DNA from: GCA-2401155 sp045047085
Lineage (GTDB): Bacteria > Pseudomonadota > Alphaproteobacteria > Rhizobiales > Rhizobiaceae
Direction: 5' to 3'
Assembly: GCA_045047085.1 (NCBI GenBank)
Contig: JASFYT010000075.1
Location: forward strand, 1 to 64,000
DNA: 64,000 bases
Shown: in pieces, positions 1-8,234 of the stretch
Position numbering within the stretch: position 1 is the stretch's first letter
Layout: the number at the start of each line of letters is the position of its first letter
Notes under the pieces: model-generated
The model's input: the letters and a program-made list of their open reading frames with translations, nothing else
Told to the model about the DNA's origin: nothing
Database searches by the model: none
Position numbers and translations under genes: made by a program

Positions 1-524
1 TCTCCAAGCAACAATGCAGTGCCTGAGGGAGCATCAATCTTGCGCTTGTGGTGCATTTCCAGAACTTCGATATCGAAGTCTCCAGCATCCAGCGCTTTTG
101 CGGCCTGTTCAACCAGAACCGCCAGCAAATTCACCCCAAGGCTCATATTGCCTGATTTAACGATGGTCGCTTTATCGGCAAATGATTTGATTTTTGCATC
201 GTCCTCATCGGTGCAACCGGTAGTGCCAATCACATGCACAATGCCTGCTGCTGCTGCAACTTCAGCAAAGGCGCAACTTGCTGAAGGAACTGTAAAATCA
301 ACGATACCGTCCGCCCCTTGAAGTGCCGATTTAGCATCATCCGTAATCAAAACGCCGTTGGAACCAACACCTGCCAATAGGCCAATATCCTGCCCGATCA
401 ATTCCGAGCCGGGTCGCTCGATGGCACCGGAAACCACGGCACCGTCGATTGCATCGATGGCAGCAATGAGGCTCTGCCCCATGCGCCCGCCAGCACCCAC
501 AACCACAAGTTTCATATCACTCAT
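1..524 (-). CDS. dapB: 4-hydroxy-tetrahydrodipicolinate reductase DapB (3' end cut off)
   Basis: Reduces the cyclic dihydrodipicolinate precursor in the lysine and diaminopimelate pathway, in the cytoplasm. About 174 codons are visible and the C-terminus lies beyond the window edge. Translation from ATG at 524 gives the nucleotide-binding loop GAGGRMG at residues 10-16, GTTG at about 100-103, and the family signature EMHHKRKIDAPSGTA at about 156-170 with the active-site His pair and Lys. The ATG abuts the TAG of the upstream ABC exporter with no gap, so the two are probably co-transcribed and translationally coupled; the GGAG in the exporter tail serves as ribosome site. Identification is firm from the signature; only the missing end limits it. 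Confidence 0.95.
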   Translation of the reverse strand, partial: MSDMKLVVVGAGGRMGQSLIAAIDAIDGAVVSGAIERPGSELIGQDIGLLAGVGSNGVLITDDAKSALQGADGIVDFTVPSASCAFAEVAAAAGIVHVIGTTGCTDEDDAKIKSFADKATIVKSGNMSLGVNLLAVLVEQAAKALDAGDFDIEVLEMHHKRKIDAPSGTALLLG

Positions 525-2324
525 CTAAATCTCCACATCTTTCAGTTCGGCCGTAGCTGTACCAATTGCATAGAGCTTGGAATAAATCCCGGTCTTTTTC
601 TTGATCAGCTTGGCGTGAGAACCCTGTTCCACAACCCGGCCACCATCAATCACCACGATATTATCCGCGTCACGTATGGTGGAAAGCCGATGGGCAACGA
701 CGATGGTGGTACGTCCTTCCATCAATTGTTCTAGAGCCTTTTGCACCAGCTTTTCCGATTCATTATCAAGCGCTGATGTGGCCTCATCCAAAATCAGGAT
801 AGGCGCATCGCGAAGGATCGCCCTCGCAATAGATATACGCTGACGCTGACCTCCGGATAAATTGCCGCCAAGTTCAGCAACAGAAGTAGCGTAACCCTCG
901 CTTTGCTTTAAAATAAAGTCATGAGCCTGCGCTTTTTTTGCAGCTTCATATACCGCTTCGTCATCTGCACCGGGACGGCCATATCGAATATTATCCATGA
1001 TTGTCCCCTCAAACAGCATCGGCTGTTGCGAGACATAGGCAATTTTGGAGCGCAGGCTCTTCGCCGTCACATCGGCAATATTTTGGCCATCGATTTCGAT
1101 GGAACCCTCATTGATGTCATGGAAACGCTGCAGCAGGGCAATCAAAGTAGATTTACCTCCACCGGACGGACCAACCAGAGCTGTGGTCTTGCCGGCCCTT
1201 GCAACAATATTCACATCGTGAAGGACGCGGATGGTTTCGTCACCATTATAAGAAAAAGTAATGTTCTTGAAGTCGATATGCCCTTTCCCCAATTCCAGTG
1301 TTTTGGCATCTGACTTATCGGCCTGACGTTCAGGCATATCCAGCAATTCATAAAGCATGCGGGCATTTACCAGTGAACTTTCAAACGACACCCTGAAGCT
1401 TGCCAGCTTGCGTGCCGGATCATAGGCGAGCATGGCTGCCACCAGAAACGAAAACAGACCGCCGGGGCTATGTCCAAGTTCAGCCACCCGGTATCCGCCA
1501 TACGCAACCACACCGGCAATTGCCAGACCAGCCAGAATTTCTGTTGGTGGTTTGGTTTTGGCATTAAGGCGGACGATATGGTTGGCTTGGGTTTCGACCT
1601 CTTTGGTCAATTCTTCCATATTACCGTTAAGGGCCTCTTCCATGGTAAAGGACTTAACCACCTCAATGCCTTGTGTCGTCTCTACAATAGAAGATGTAAC
1701 ACGCGCATTAATGTTGACCGCTTCGCGGGCCACGCGGCGCACCTTGCGCACATAGCGTGACATAACCAGATAGATAATCGGTAATACCAGCAGGGAACTC
1801 AGCGACATGAACGGGTCGCGAATAACCATCACGGTTATCATGGCGATAAGGGTTAAGAGGTCGCGGGCAAAAACCGTAATAAACTGGTTCAGCATTTCGC
1901 GCATACCGGCAATATTCTGGTTTATCTGACCGACCAGATAAGCTGAGCGGTTTTCTTTATAAAATCCAACACCCAAATTAAGCAAATGAGCGTAGACCCG
2001 TTTTTGATAGCGCGCCACCATATTATTGCTGATCTTGCCGAGCACATACATATAGCCGTATGTGGCGAGCCCACGAACCGTAAAGGCCAGAAAAATGGCA
2101 AAGGAAATCGAGTAAGCAACATCAAGATCCTGCCGCATAAACACATCTTCAACGATATTATAGATGGCCCATGCAGGAAATGCCGTGCTCGCAGATACAG
2201 CAACCAGCAGCACAAAAGCCTGCGCATATTGCCAAGTGTAATTCTGCCAGTTTTCGCTCAGAACGCGTTTCAATATATCCAGAGATTCGTCACTCTGTAT
2301 GGAGTTTTTCTGATTTTTAGCCAA
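525..2324 (-). CDS. ABC exporter, fused membrane and ATPase domains (MsbA type)
   Basis: A 599-residue half-transporter that should dimerise in the inner membrane and export a lipid or drug-like substrate. The first 330 residues hold six predicted membrane helices (ABC exporter type 1 fold). The ATPase domain follows: Walker A GPSGGGKST at about 385-393, signature LSGGQ at 489-493, Walker B ILILDE at 509-514 and H-loop histidine near 545. All catalytic residues are intact. It sits between glk and dapB on the same strand. The architecture matches MsbA and related multidrug or lipid A flippases, but the sequence alone does not settle the substrate, so no symbol is given. Confidence 0.9.
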   Translation of the reverse strand: MAKNQKNSIQSDESLDILKRVLSENWQNYTWQYAQAFVLLVAVSASTAFPAWAIYNIVEDVFMRQDLDVAYSISFAIFLAFTVRGLATYGYMYVLGKISNNMVARYQKRVYAHLLNLGVGFYKENRSAYLVGQINQNIAGMREMLNQFITVFARDLLTLIAMITVMVIRDPFMSLSSLLVLPIIYLVMSRYVRKVRRVAREAVNINARVTSSIVETTQGIEVVKSFTMEEALNGNMEELTKEVETQANHIVRLNAKTKPPTEILAGLAIAGVVAYGGYRVAELGHSPGGLFSFLVAAMLAYDPARKLASFRVSFESSLVNARMLYELLDMPERQADKSDAKTLELGKGHIDFKNITFSYNGDETIRVLHDVNIVARAGKTTALVGPSGGGKSTLIALLQRFHDINEGSIEIDGQNIADVTAKSLRSKIAYVSQQPMLFEGTIMDNIRYGRPGADDEAVYEAAKKAQAHDFILKQSEGYATSVAELGGNLSGGQRQRISIARAILRDAPILILDEATSALDNESEKLVQKALEQLMEGRTTIVVAHRLSTIRDADNIVVIDGGRVVEQGSHAKLIKKKTGIYSKLYAIGTATAELKDVEI

Positions 2325-2435
2325 AAGGGGTTAGCGTCCGTTTATTAAAGGTAGTTTCTATTAAAACGAGTGATCGTCAATTGCAAAGACTCTCGGGCAA
2401 ATATTGAACGAATATAGAAGCGGCTTCACGCATTG

Positions 2436-3440
2436 TCATTGTTCTGGCCGATGAACAACAATTGCCGCATCCAGCACGCACATCTCAGGCGCTCTCGCAT
2501 AAGCAATCATCCCCTCCAAAGCAGCAAGGGGATGGGTAATCACCTGAACTCCGATGGAGCGAACAATGGCACTATTGGGTGATTTATCCTGAAATGCGTC
2601 AAGAAATGGCCCGGCTGCAAATTGATCGGCCAGTTTAGCAGCAATTCCACCAGCAATATAAACCCCGCCCCGAGCAAGGGTTGTAAGGGCAAAATCACCA
2701 CAAAGACGGCCAAGAAACGTAAAAAACAATGAAACAGCTTCCACCGCCGCCGGATCGCTTTTTTCCAACGCCGCATGCGTAATTTCTGTAGCGGAAAAGT
2801 CGTTATTTTCTCCCCCATCAGTAATTTTTATTGCGTGGTATATGTTTTCAATACCGGGGCCGGAAGTGGCAAGCTCTGCTGTCATGCGTCCCTGATCTTT
2901 TTGCAATTTTGGCCAAATCTGGAATTCGCGTTCAGTGCGTGGTCCCAAATCCGTGTGGCCACCTTCGCCAGGTAAAATAAGCCATTTGCCGTCTGAGCGC
3001 ACTATATTGGCAACACCCAACCCCGTGCCGGGCCCCACAACAACTTTCGGTTTGTTGGGTTCGATTGTACCCTGGCCAATGGCCATCAAATGTTCATTGT
3101 CAATTGCGATGGTTGCCAGAGCCTGAGCGGCAAAATCATTCATGATGACGATGGTTTCGAGGTCAAACCGCTCAATTAATTCCTTTGGAGAAAAATGCCA
3201 GTCCGCATTGGTAAGCCTTATTTCTTCGGATTCCAAAGGCCCGGCTACGGCCAGAATAATAGTCTTAGGCATGTGGGAGGTTTTAGCCAGCACAACCTCA
3301 TCGATCGCATCCCCGATATTTTCATAATCTGTGACCGCAGCAGAGCTGTTGAGAATAGGCAGGGAATGTACATCCTGTACCAGTGCAAAGCGGGCATTGG
3401 TCCCACCGATATCGGCCACCAAAATTGGAAAATCAAACAT
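2436..3440 (-). CDS. glk: Glucokinase
   Basis: Phosphorylates glucose to glucose-6-phosphate with ATP in the cytoplasm. The 334-residue protein begins with the phosphate-binding loop ADIGGTNARFAL at about 9-20, characteristic of the Glk family. N101-D102 supplies the catalytic aspartate, GPGTGLG lies at about 136-142, and the GEGGH sugar-binding segment is at 158-162. Length is normal for proteobacterial Glk (about 320-340). It is the first gene of a minus-strand set followed 111 bp later by the ABC exporter and then dapB. The 294 bp upstream of its start carry no gene and should hold divergent promoters for glk and the binding-protein gene at 3735. Confidence 0.93.
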   Translation of the reverse strand: MFDFPILVADIGGTNARFALVQDVHSLPILNSSAAVTDYENIGDAIDEVVLAKTSHMPKTIILAVAGPLESEEIRLTNADWHFSPKELIERFDLETIVIMNDFAAQALATIAIDNEHLMAIGQGTIEPNKPKVVVGPGTGLGVANIVRSDGKWLILPGEGGHTDLGPRTEREFQIWPKLQKDQGRMTAELATSGPGIENIYHAIKITDGGENNDFSATEITHAALEKSDPAAVEAVSLFFTFLGRLCGDFALTTLARGGVYIAGGIAAKLADQFAAGPFLDAFQDKSPNSAIVRSIGVQVITHPLAALEGMIAYARAPEMCVLDAAIVVHRPEQ

Positions 3441-3734
3441 CTTTCATGACCTGATCAGTAGTAGAAAACAGTGTATTTGGATACTCCGTAGCATTTTAGA
3501 GGTTAATGGCAAAAAAGACACGGGGTTTGATAAAAAAACGTTTATATCGTGCAATTTTCGCTCCAATTTTAACGATGATCGGGATTCTTTGCTTGCAGGC
3601 TCAAATATGTGCGCTAGTATCACCTTCACGCCAAAACAAACGTCAGATCGATATGCCGACATGTTTTGAGAGTGTTAACAACAATCAGGTGCCCAGATAA
3701 TAAATTGGCACCATAAAATTAACAGGGTGAACAA

Positions 3735-4727
3735 ATGAAACGTTTGATTTTCGGAATGCTTGCATCAGTTGCAATGGCGGCTACTGCCTATGCTGCGGAT
3801 GTTAAACCTGCCGTTGTCTATGACATGGGCGGCAAAAATGACAAATCTTTCAACGAATCTGCCTATACCGGCGCCGAGCAGTACAAAAAAGAATTCGGTA
3901 CCGATTATCGCGATTTTGAAATTCAAAACGATGCCCAGCGCGAACAGGCCATGCGCCGTTTTGCTCGCGATGGTCACAATCCAATCGTGGTCATTGGATT
4001 TTCTCAGGCCGCTGCCTTGGAAAAAGTTGCAAAAGAATTTCCTGACACAAAATTTGCCATTGTAGACATGGTGGTTGATCTGCCAAATGTGCGTTCAATC
4101 CTGTTTAAGGCGCATGAGGGTTCTTACCTCGTTGGTGTTATGGCAGCTCAAGCTTCTAAAACCGGCAAAGTTGGTTTTATTGGTGGCATGGACATTCCGC
4201 TCATTCGCCAGTTTGCCTGCGGTTATGAAGGTGGCGTTAAATCCATCACAATGAATGCAGAAGTAATCCAGAATATGACCGGCACAACTGGTGCTGCATG
4301 GAACAACCCTGTTAAGGGTGGCGAACTTGCTAAATCCCAGTTCGACCGCGGTGCAGACGTGATTTATCATGCTGCTGGTGGTACAGGCCTTGGTGTTCTT
4401 CAGGCGGCAAAAGATGCTGGCAAACTTGGCATTGGTGTGGATTCAAACCAAAACGGTTTGCATCCCGGTTCTGTTCTAACTTCAATGCTAAAACGTGTTG
4501 ACATTGCTGTTTATAATGCATTCGACGACGTGAAAAACGACAAATGGTCCGCAGGTTTCAGCGTTCTTGGTGTTAAAGAAGGCGGCGTTGGCTATGCAAT
4601 GGACGACAACAACAAAGGCCTTGTTGACGATGCTATGATGGCAGCAGTGAAAAAAGCTTCTGACGACATCATTTCAGGCGCAGTTACCGTGCATGACTAT
4701 ATGTCAGATTCCAAATGCCCTTACTAA
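3735..4727 (+). CDS. BMP-family periplasmic nucleoside-binding protein
   Basis: A 330-residue periplasmic binding protein of the basic membrane protein (BMP/Med, PnrA-like) family, which delivers nucleosides or related ligands to an ABC importer. Residues 1-21 form a signal peptide ending YAA, followed by the family-typical opening VVYDMGGKNDKSFNESAY, then segments such as GSYLVGVMAA and YHAAGGTGLGV. It lacks a lipobox cysteine at the cleavage site, so it is probably a soluble periplasmic form. The ribosome site is the AGGGTG before ATG 3735. Its own strong terminator follows at 4758-4781. The cognate ATPase and permeases start 1.5 kb downstream, beyond slyX and a lysozyme gene, so linkage is by family and proximity, not by operon. 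Confidence 0.9.
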   Translation: MKRLIFGMLASVAMAATAYAADVKPAVVYDMGGKNDKSFNESAYTGAEQYKKEFGTDYRDFEIQNDAQREQAMRRFARDGHNPIVVIGFSQAAALEKVAKEFPDTKFAIVDMVVDLPNVRSILFKAHEGSYLVGVMAAQASKTGKVGFIGGMDIPLIRQFACGYEGGVKSITMNAEVIQNMTGTTGAAWNNPVKGGELAKSQFDRGADVIYHAAGGTGLGVLQAAKDAGKLGIGVDSNQNGLHPGSVLTSMLKRVDIAVYNAFDDVKNDKWSAGFSVLGVKEGGVGYAMDDNNKGLVDDAMMAAVKKASDDIISGAVTVHDYMSDSKCPY

Positions 4728-4757
4728 GCTCTAGCTTGTGAGATCGAAATACGAGAC

Positions 4758-4781
4758 GGGGGCGAAAGCCCCCTTTTTTTT
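4758..4781 (+). terminator. Rho-independent terminator after the BMP gene
   Basis: Perfect six-base-pair stem GGGGGC/GCCCCC (4758-4763 with 4768-4773) closed by a GAAA tetraloop and followed by eight T residues (4774-4781). It lies 31 bp past the BMP stop codon and should end that transcript, isolating the binding protein from the transporter genes downstream. Confidence 0.95.
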
Positions 4782-4820
4782 GTGTTCAAAAATACATATC
4801 CATCCAGAAAAAAAGAATGA

Positions 4821-4903
4821 GAGCCCAAAGGGCAGGCGTGGGAACCCGGTGCTAGTGCGCCGCGCAGGCCCAAGCGAAGCTTGGATACGCCGTGAGAGAG
4901 AAA
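4821..4903 (+). repeat. Structured intergenic repeat, copy A
   Basis: One of three related intergenic elements. Three stems are visible: GCCC-AAA-GGGC (4823-4833), GGTGC/GCGCC (4848-4852 with 4857-4861, one G-T pair) and CCAAGC-GAA-GCTTGG (4870-4884). It ends with the block GGATACGCCGTGAG shared with the other copies. Relative to copies B and C the first stem is GCCC/GGGC instead of CGCC/GGCG, a paired change that preserves the fold. It fills the gap between the BMP terminator and the stop codon of slyX. Confidence 0.75.
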
Positions 4904-4906
4904 CCC

Positions 4907-5119
4907 CTACCAATGAGGCGGTCGCTGGTTTTCCGGCTCCGGCGTAGATAGATCTTCAAGCGCCCCAAACCGTTCAGACAGTCGGTCCAGCTTGCTTTGC
5001 AATGCATCAATGGTTTTCCACTGTGCCGCCAATTGTTCTGACAACTCATCAATCATCTTTGCCTGATGGGCAATTTGTTCTTCAAGCTCTTGAGTGCTGG
5101 CCTGATGGGGTTCGCTCAT
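4907..5119 (-). CDS. slyX: SlyX family protein
   Basis: A 70-residue SlyX-family protein of unknown biochemical role. The first 55 residues form one long coiled coil with regular heptads (for example EEQIAHQAKMIDELSEQLAA), and the chain ends in the family's typical proline-histidine tail, here RPPHW. Length matches the family (about 70). It stands alone on the minus strand between the BMP gene and the lysozyme gene, and its stop codon lies directly beside repeat copy A. The start at 5119 is preceded by AGGTAG at suitable spacing. Confidence 0.85.
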   Translation of the reverse strand: MSEPHQASTQELEEQIAHQAKMIDELSEQLAAQWKTIDALQSKLDRLSERFGALEDLSTPEPENQRPPHW

Positions 5120-5235
5120 GGGTACTACCTGATCTTTGCAATATATAAACCTGTCTCAGGCATAATATGAACAACTTGGCTGTACAACAACCAATTTGCA
5201 TTTGAACTAGGTCATGGAGGGCCGATCGGCAATCG

Positions 5236-6126
5236 ATGGCAAACAGATTTTTCATCATATTGTTAAGCCTGTGTCTTTTGGCTTCTCCCGCACAAGCGGC
5301 TGAATTCTTTGCCCCATGGGGACAAAAGAACAGGGCAATTGTGATAGATGCTTATGAGTTCAATCCGATTGACTGGACGAAAATGCTCAAGGACAAGCGC
5401 ATTGCAGCCTTCATCGGCAAGGCTACTGATGGCATGCCGCCACGCTATAGGTGTAAGGCTGATAAAAAGAGCCTTGTTTATAAATACTGTACTTTGGCAT
5501 GGCGCAAATATACCGTTACCAAAGAATTATACCATTCACGCCGCCTGATCGCTAAATCTCACGGACTGAAATGGGGCGCTTACCACCTTGGTCGTCCGGG
5601 TAAGCCTGTGGAGCAGGCGGATCATTTCATTGAATTTGCCGATCCGCAAAAAGACGAAATGATCGTTATTGATGTGGAAGACGTAGAATCCGGTGATTTC
5701 ATCTCGCTGGAACATGCGGAGCTTTTCGCTAAACGCATCAAACAACGTCTTGGCCGCTATCCGGTACTCTATACCAACACCATAACCCTACGTAAAATTG
5801 CCATGAAATATGCTGAACTGCCGATCCTGTCACGTCTGAAGGTTTGGTATCCGCGCTATAAGCCGAGCATTGCTGGTGTGTTTCCCATGGGAAACTGGAA
5901 ATCTTATCTGCTCTGGCAATTCTCATACGGTGGAAATTGCAGCAAGAAAAAATGCCCCTATCGGCTAAAAGGCACGGCGCGAAACATCGATGTGAACGTA
6001 ATGAATAAAACCGTTAAGGCTCTTAAGGCAGGATGGCCATTTGACGGGTTGGTGCCCGATGTCATTGGGCCGGGCGAGTTGATCTATATTCCTTACCCCT
6101 CAGAATGGGATGATTACGGACCATGA
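5236..6126 (+). CDS. Secreted GH25-type lysozyme
   Basis: A 296-residue predicted cell-wall muramidase of glycoside hydrolase family 25, exported by a signal peptide (residues 1-21, ending AQA). The fold markers are in order: VIDAYEFNPIDW at about 36-47 with Asp38, GAYHLGRP at 114-121, and the catalytic DxE pair Asp146/Glu148 in VIDVEDV. LGRYPVLYTN and the C-terminal NIDVNVMN complete the pattern. Several cysteines suggest disulfides in the periplasm. GGAGGG lies 13 nt before the ATG. It lies just upstream of the nucleoside ABC genes; whether it shares their transcript is not visible. Proteins of this type in alphaproteobacteria may remodel the organism's own wall; that role is inference. Confidence 0.82.
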   Translation: MANRFFIILLSLCLLASPAQAAEFFAPWGQKNRAIVIDAYEFNPIDWTKMLKDKRIAAFIGKATDGMPPRYRCKADKKSLVYKYCTLAWRKYTVTKELYHSRRLIAKSHGLKWGAYHLGRPGKPVEQADHFIEFADPQKDEMIVIDVEDVESGDFISLEHAELFAKRIKQRLGRYPVLYTNTITLRKIAMKYAELPILSRLKVWYPRYKPSIAGVFPMGNWKSYLLWQFSYGGNCSKKKCPYRLKGTARNIDVNVMNKTVKALKAGWPFDGLVPDVIGPGELIYIPYPSEWDDYGP

Positions 6127-6136
6127 TTTCATCCAA

Positions 6137-6174
6137 AAAAATATGAACCCACAGGAAAAATATGAACCCGCAGG
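6137..6174 (+). repeat. 19-bp tandem duplication
   Basis: Two adjacent 19-bp copies (6137-6155 and 6156-6174) differing at one base, each containing AATATGAACCC. They lie between the lysozyme stop codon and the ABC ATPase gene. This looks like a slippage duplication with no obvious function. Confidence 0.8.
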
Positions 6175-6201
6175 CTCGAATTCTCTGAAAGACCGTGCTA
6201 A

Positions 6202-6227
6202 CCTCCCCTCCGGTAAAGAGTTGGAGG
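6202..6227 (+). promoter_or_regulatory. Possible Shine-Dalgarno-sequestering hairpin
   Basis: Two consecutive CCTCC blocks (6202-6206, 6207-6211) are followed after 11 nt by GGAGG (6223-6227), the ribosome site of the ATPase gene starting at 6238. Either CCTCC could pair with GGAGG and hide the ribosome site. The pairing is seen in the sequence; a regulatory role is inference. Confidence 0.4.
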
Positions 6228-6237
6228 ACCGGGCAAT

Positions 6238-7785
6238 ATGGATGCACCAGCAATTGAACTGGTGGGGATCAACAAAAGCTTCGGACCTGTCCGTGCAAAC
6301 CACGACATTCACATGTCTGTGGCCCCAGGTAGTATTCACGGTATAATTGGTGAAAACGGAGCCGGAAAATCGACTTTGATGTCGATTCTGTATGGCTTCT
6401 ATCAGGCCGACTCCGGCGAAATCCGTATTAATGGCAAGCCGGTCAACATCTCGGGCAGTCAGGAAGCGATTGCGCTGGGTATTGGTATGGTTCACCAGCA
6501 CTTCATGCTGGTTCACAATTTTAGTGTGCTTGAAAATCTCATTTTAGGCGTTGAAGGTGGCCCGTTCTTGGGAAGCGGCGTTGCTCACGCGCGTAAGGAG
6601 TTGGCACGGTTGGAGAAAGAATACGCTCTGGAGGTGGATCCGGACGCTATTATCGAAGATCTTCCTGTGGGTATTCAGCAGCGTGTTGAAATTCTAAAGG
6701 CACTATATCGCGGTGCTGATATTCTTATTCTCGACGAGCCAACCGGTGTGCTGACGCCGGCAGAGGCGGATCATCTCTTTCGTATTCTGAATCAATTGAA
6801 GGATCAGGGCAAAACCATCGTCCTGATTACCCATAAATTGCGCGAGATCATGGCGATCACCGATACGGTTTCTGTCATGCGCCAGGGCACCATGGTTGCT
6901 ACCAGAAAAACTTCTGAAACCAATGTGGAAGAGCTCGCTGAACTGATGGTTGGTCGTTCCGTATTGCTGCATGTGGATAAGGAAGATGCGACACCCGGTG
7001 AGATAAAGCTCTCAGTTAAAAACCTCACGGTGAAAGATAGCCGTGGCGTCGTCATGCTCGATAATGTGAATTTCGATGTGCGTGCTGGCGAGATTGTTGG
7101 CATTGCCGGAGTTTCTGGCAACGGCCAATCGGAGCTGCTGGAAGTCATCTCCGGCATTCAAACGGCGCTTTCCGGTCAGGTAATACTGGACGGCGACCCC
7201 ATATCGGTAACCGGTGGGGCCGACCCGGCTCTTTTGCGTCAACGTGGTCTGGCTCACGTGCCAGAGGATCGTCATCACATGGGGTTGGTGCTGCCATTTG
7301 AAGAGCGCGAGAATGCCATTTTAGGTTATCATGGCAGCGATGAATACGCTTCCGGCATGTTCTTAAGCCTTGATGCGATCAGAAGGGATGCAGAGAATAA
7401 GATTGAACAATATGATATCCGTCCGGCCAATCCGAAATTGAAGACTGCAAATTTCTCCGGTGGTAACCAGCAGAAAATCGTGCTGGCCCGCGAGATGGAA
7501 CGCGATCCCGTTGTGCTTCTGGTTGGGCAACCAACCCGTGGTGTGGATGTGGGTGCCATCGAATTCATCCATAGACGTATCATCGAAATGCGCGATGCGG
7601 GTAAGGCCATTTTACTGGTTTCGGTTGAACTCGACGAAATCCGTTCTTTGTCAGATCGTATTTTGGTGATGTTTGCCGGGCGTATCGTCGGCGAGCGCGG
7701 TCCCGATGCCACTGAAGGTGAATTGGGCTTATTGATGGCCGGAGTTGAAGATGGAGTTGAAGATGGTGCGAAGGATGTTGCATAA
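6238..7785 (+). CDS. Nucleoside ABC importer, double ATPase subunit
   Basis: A 515-residue ATPase with two tandem ABC domains, as in sugar and nucleoside importers of the CUT2/BMP type. Domain 1 has Walker A GENGAGKST at about 38-46, a relaxed signature (LPVGIQQ) and Walker B ILILDEPTG. Domain 2 has a degenerate Walker A (GVSGNGQSE), signature FSGGNQQ, and LLVGQPTRGVDVG with Gln in place of the catalytic Glu. That asymmetry is typical of this family. The C-terminus carries a short acidic repeat (GVEDGVEDGAKD). GGAGG lies 10 nt before the ATG. Its TAA overlaps the ATG of the VOC gene (TAATG). With the two permeases and the salvage enzymes downstream, the substrate is almost certainly nucleosides. 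Confidence 0.92.
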   Translation: MDAPAIELVGINKSFGPVRANHDIHMSVAPGSIHGIIGENGAGKSTLMSILYGFYQADSGEIRINGKPVNISGSQEAIALGIGMVHQHFMLVHNFSVLENLILGVEGGPFLGSGVAHARKELARLEKEYALEVDPDAIIEDLPVGIQQRVEILKALYRGADILILDEPTGVLTPAEADHLFRILNQLKDQGKTIVLITHKLREIMAITDTVSVMRQGTMVATRKTSETNVEELAELMVGRSVLLHVDKEDATPGEIKLSVKNLTVKDSRGVVMLDNVNFDVRAGEIVGIAGVSGNGQSELLEVISGIQTALSGQVILDGDPISVTGGADPALLRQRGLAHVPEDRHHMGLVLPFEERENAILGYHGSDEYASGMFLSLDAIRRDAENKIEQYDIRPANPKLKTANFSGGNQQKIVLAREMERDPVVLLVGQPTRGVDVGAIEFIHRRIIEMRDAGKAILLVSVELDEIRSLSDRILVMFAGRIVGERGPDATEGELGLLMAGVEDGVEDGAKDVA

Positions 7786-8234
7786 TGAGTAAATCAGAAA
7801 TTACCGCTGGCATTTCTATTGTCACGCTCGCTGTTGAGGATCTTGGTATCTCCGTTGCTTTTTATGAGGCTTTGGGCTGGGAGCTTGCTCCTCAAAGCCA
7901 GGATTCAATCAAATTCCTGCAAGGCAATAATGTAGTGCTCGCGCTGTTTGGCAATGAATCTATTGAGGAAGAACATGACGTTGAATTCGAGCCGTCGGAA
8001 TTTCCGTCCGTCACTCTCGCGGTCAATTTTGAATCTCCGGAAGATGTGGACCAGTTTTTCCGTACAGCGATGGATGCTGGCGGTGATGCGGTACGCAAAC
8101 CCGATCGAACATATTGGGGCGGCTATTCCGGTTATTTCAAAGACCCCGACGAACATATGTGGGAGGCGGCCCACAATCCGTTTTTCAAATTCGATGACGA
8201 CGGAAATATTGATTTGCTGAGTGACGAAAAATGA
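7785..8234 (+). CDS. VOC (glyoxalase/dioxygenase fold) protein inside the transporter operon
   Basis: A 149-residue single-domain protein of the vicinal oxygen chelate superfamily. The opening SIVTLAVEDLGISVAFYEALGW and the closing GYSGYFKDPDEHMWEAAHNP are diagnostic; the Glu in HMWE and the paired N-terminal position usually bind metal, although the first position here is not an obvious His. It is coupled to both neighbours: TAATG with the ATPase gene upstream and an ATGA overlap with the permease downstream. That placement inside a nucleoside importer is unusual and suggests a metabolic or ligand-related role in nucleoside use. The reaction is unknown. Confidence 0.85.
   Translation: MSKSEITAGISIVTLAVEDLGISVAFYEALGWELAPQSQDSIKFLQGNNVVLALFGNESIEEEHDVEFEPSEFPSVTLAVNFESPEDVDQFFRTAMDAGGDAVRKPDRTYWGGYSGYFKDPDEHMWEAAHNPFFKFDDDGNIDLLSDEK

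Noticed and set aside
4738..4947. 69-codon open frame after the BMP gene
   Set aside because: It consists of the terminator and repeat copy A; the apparent coding is a by-product of the GC-rich stems.
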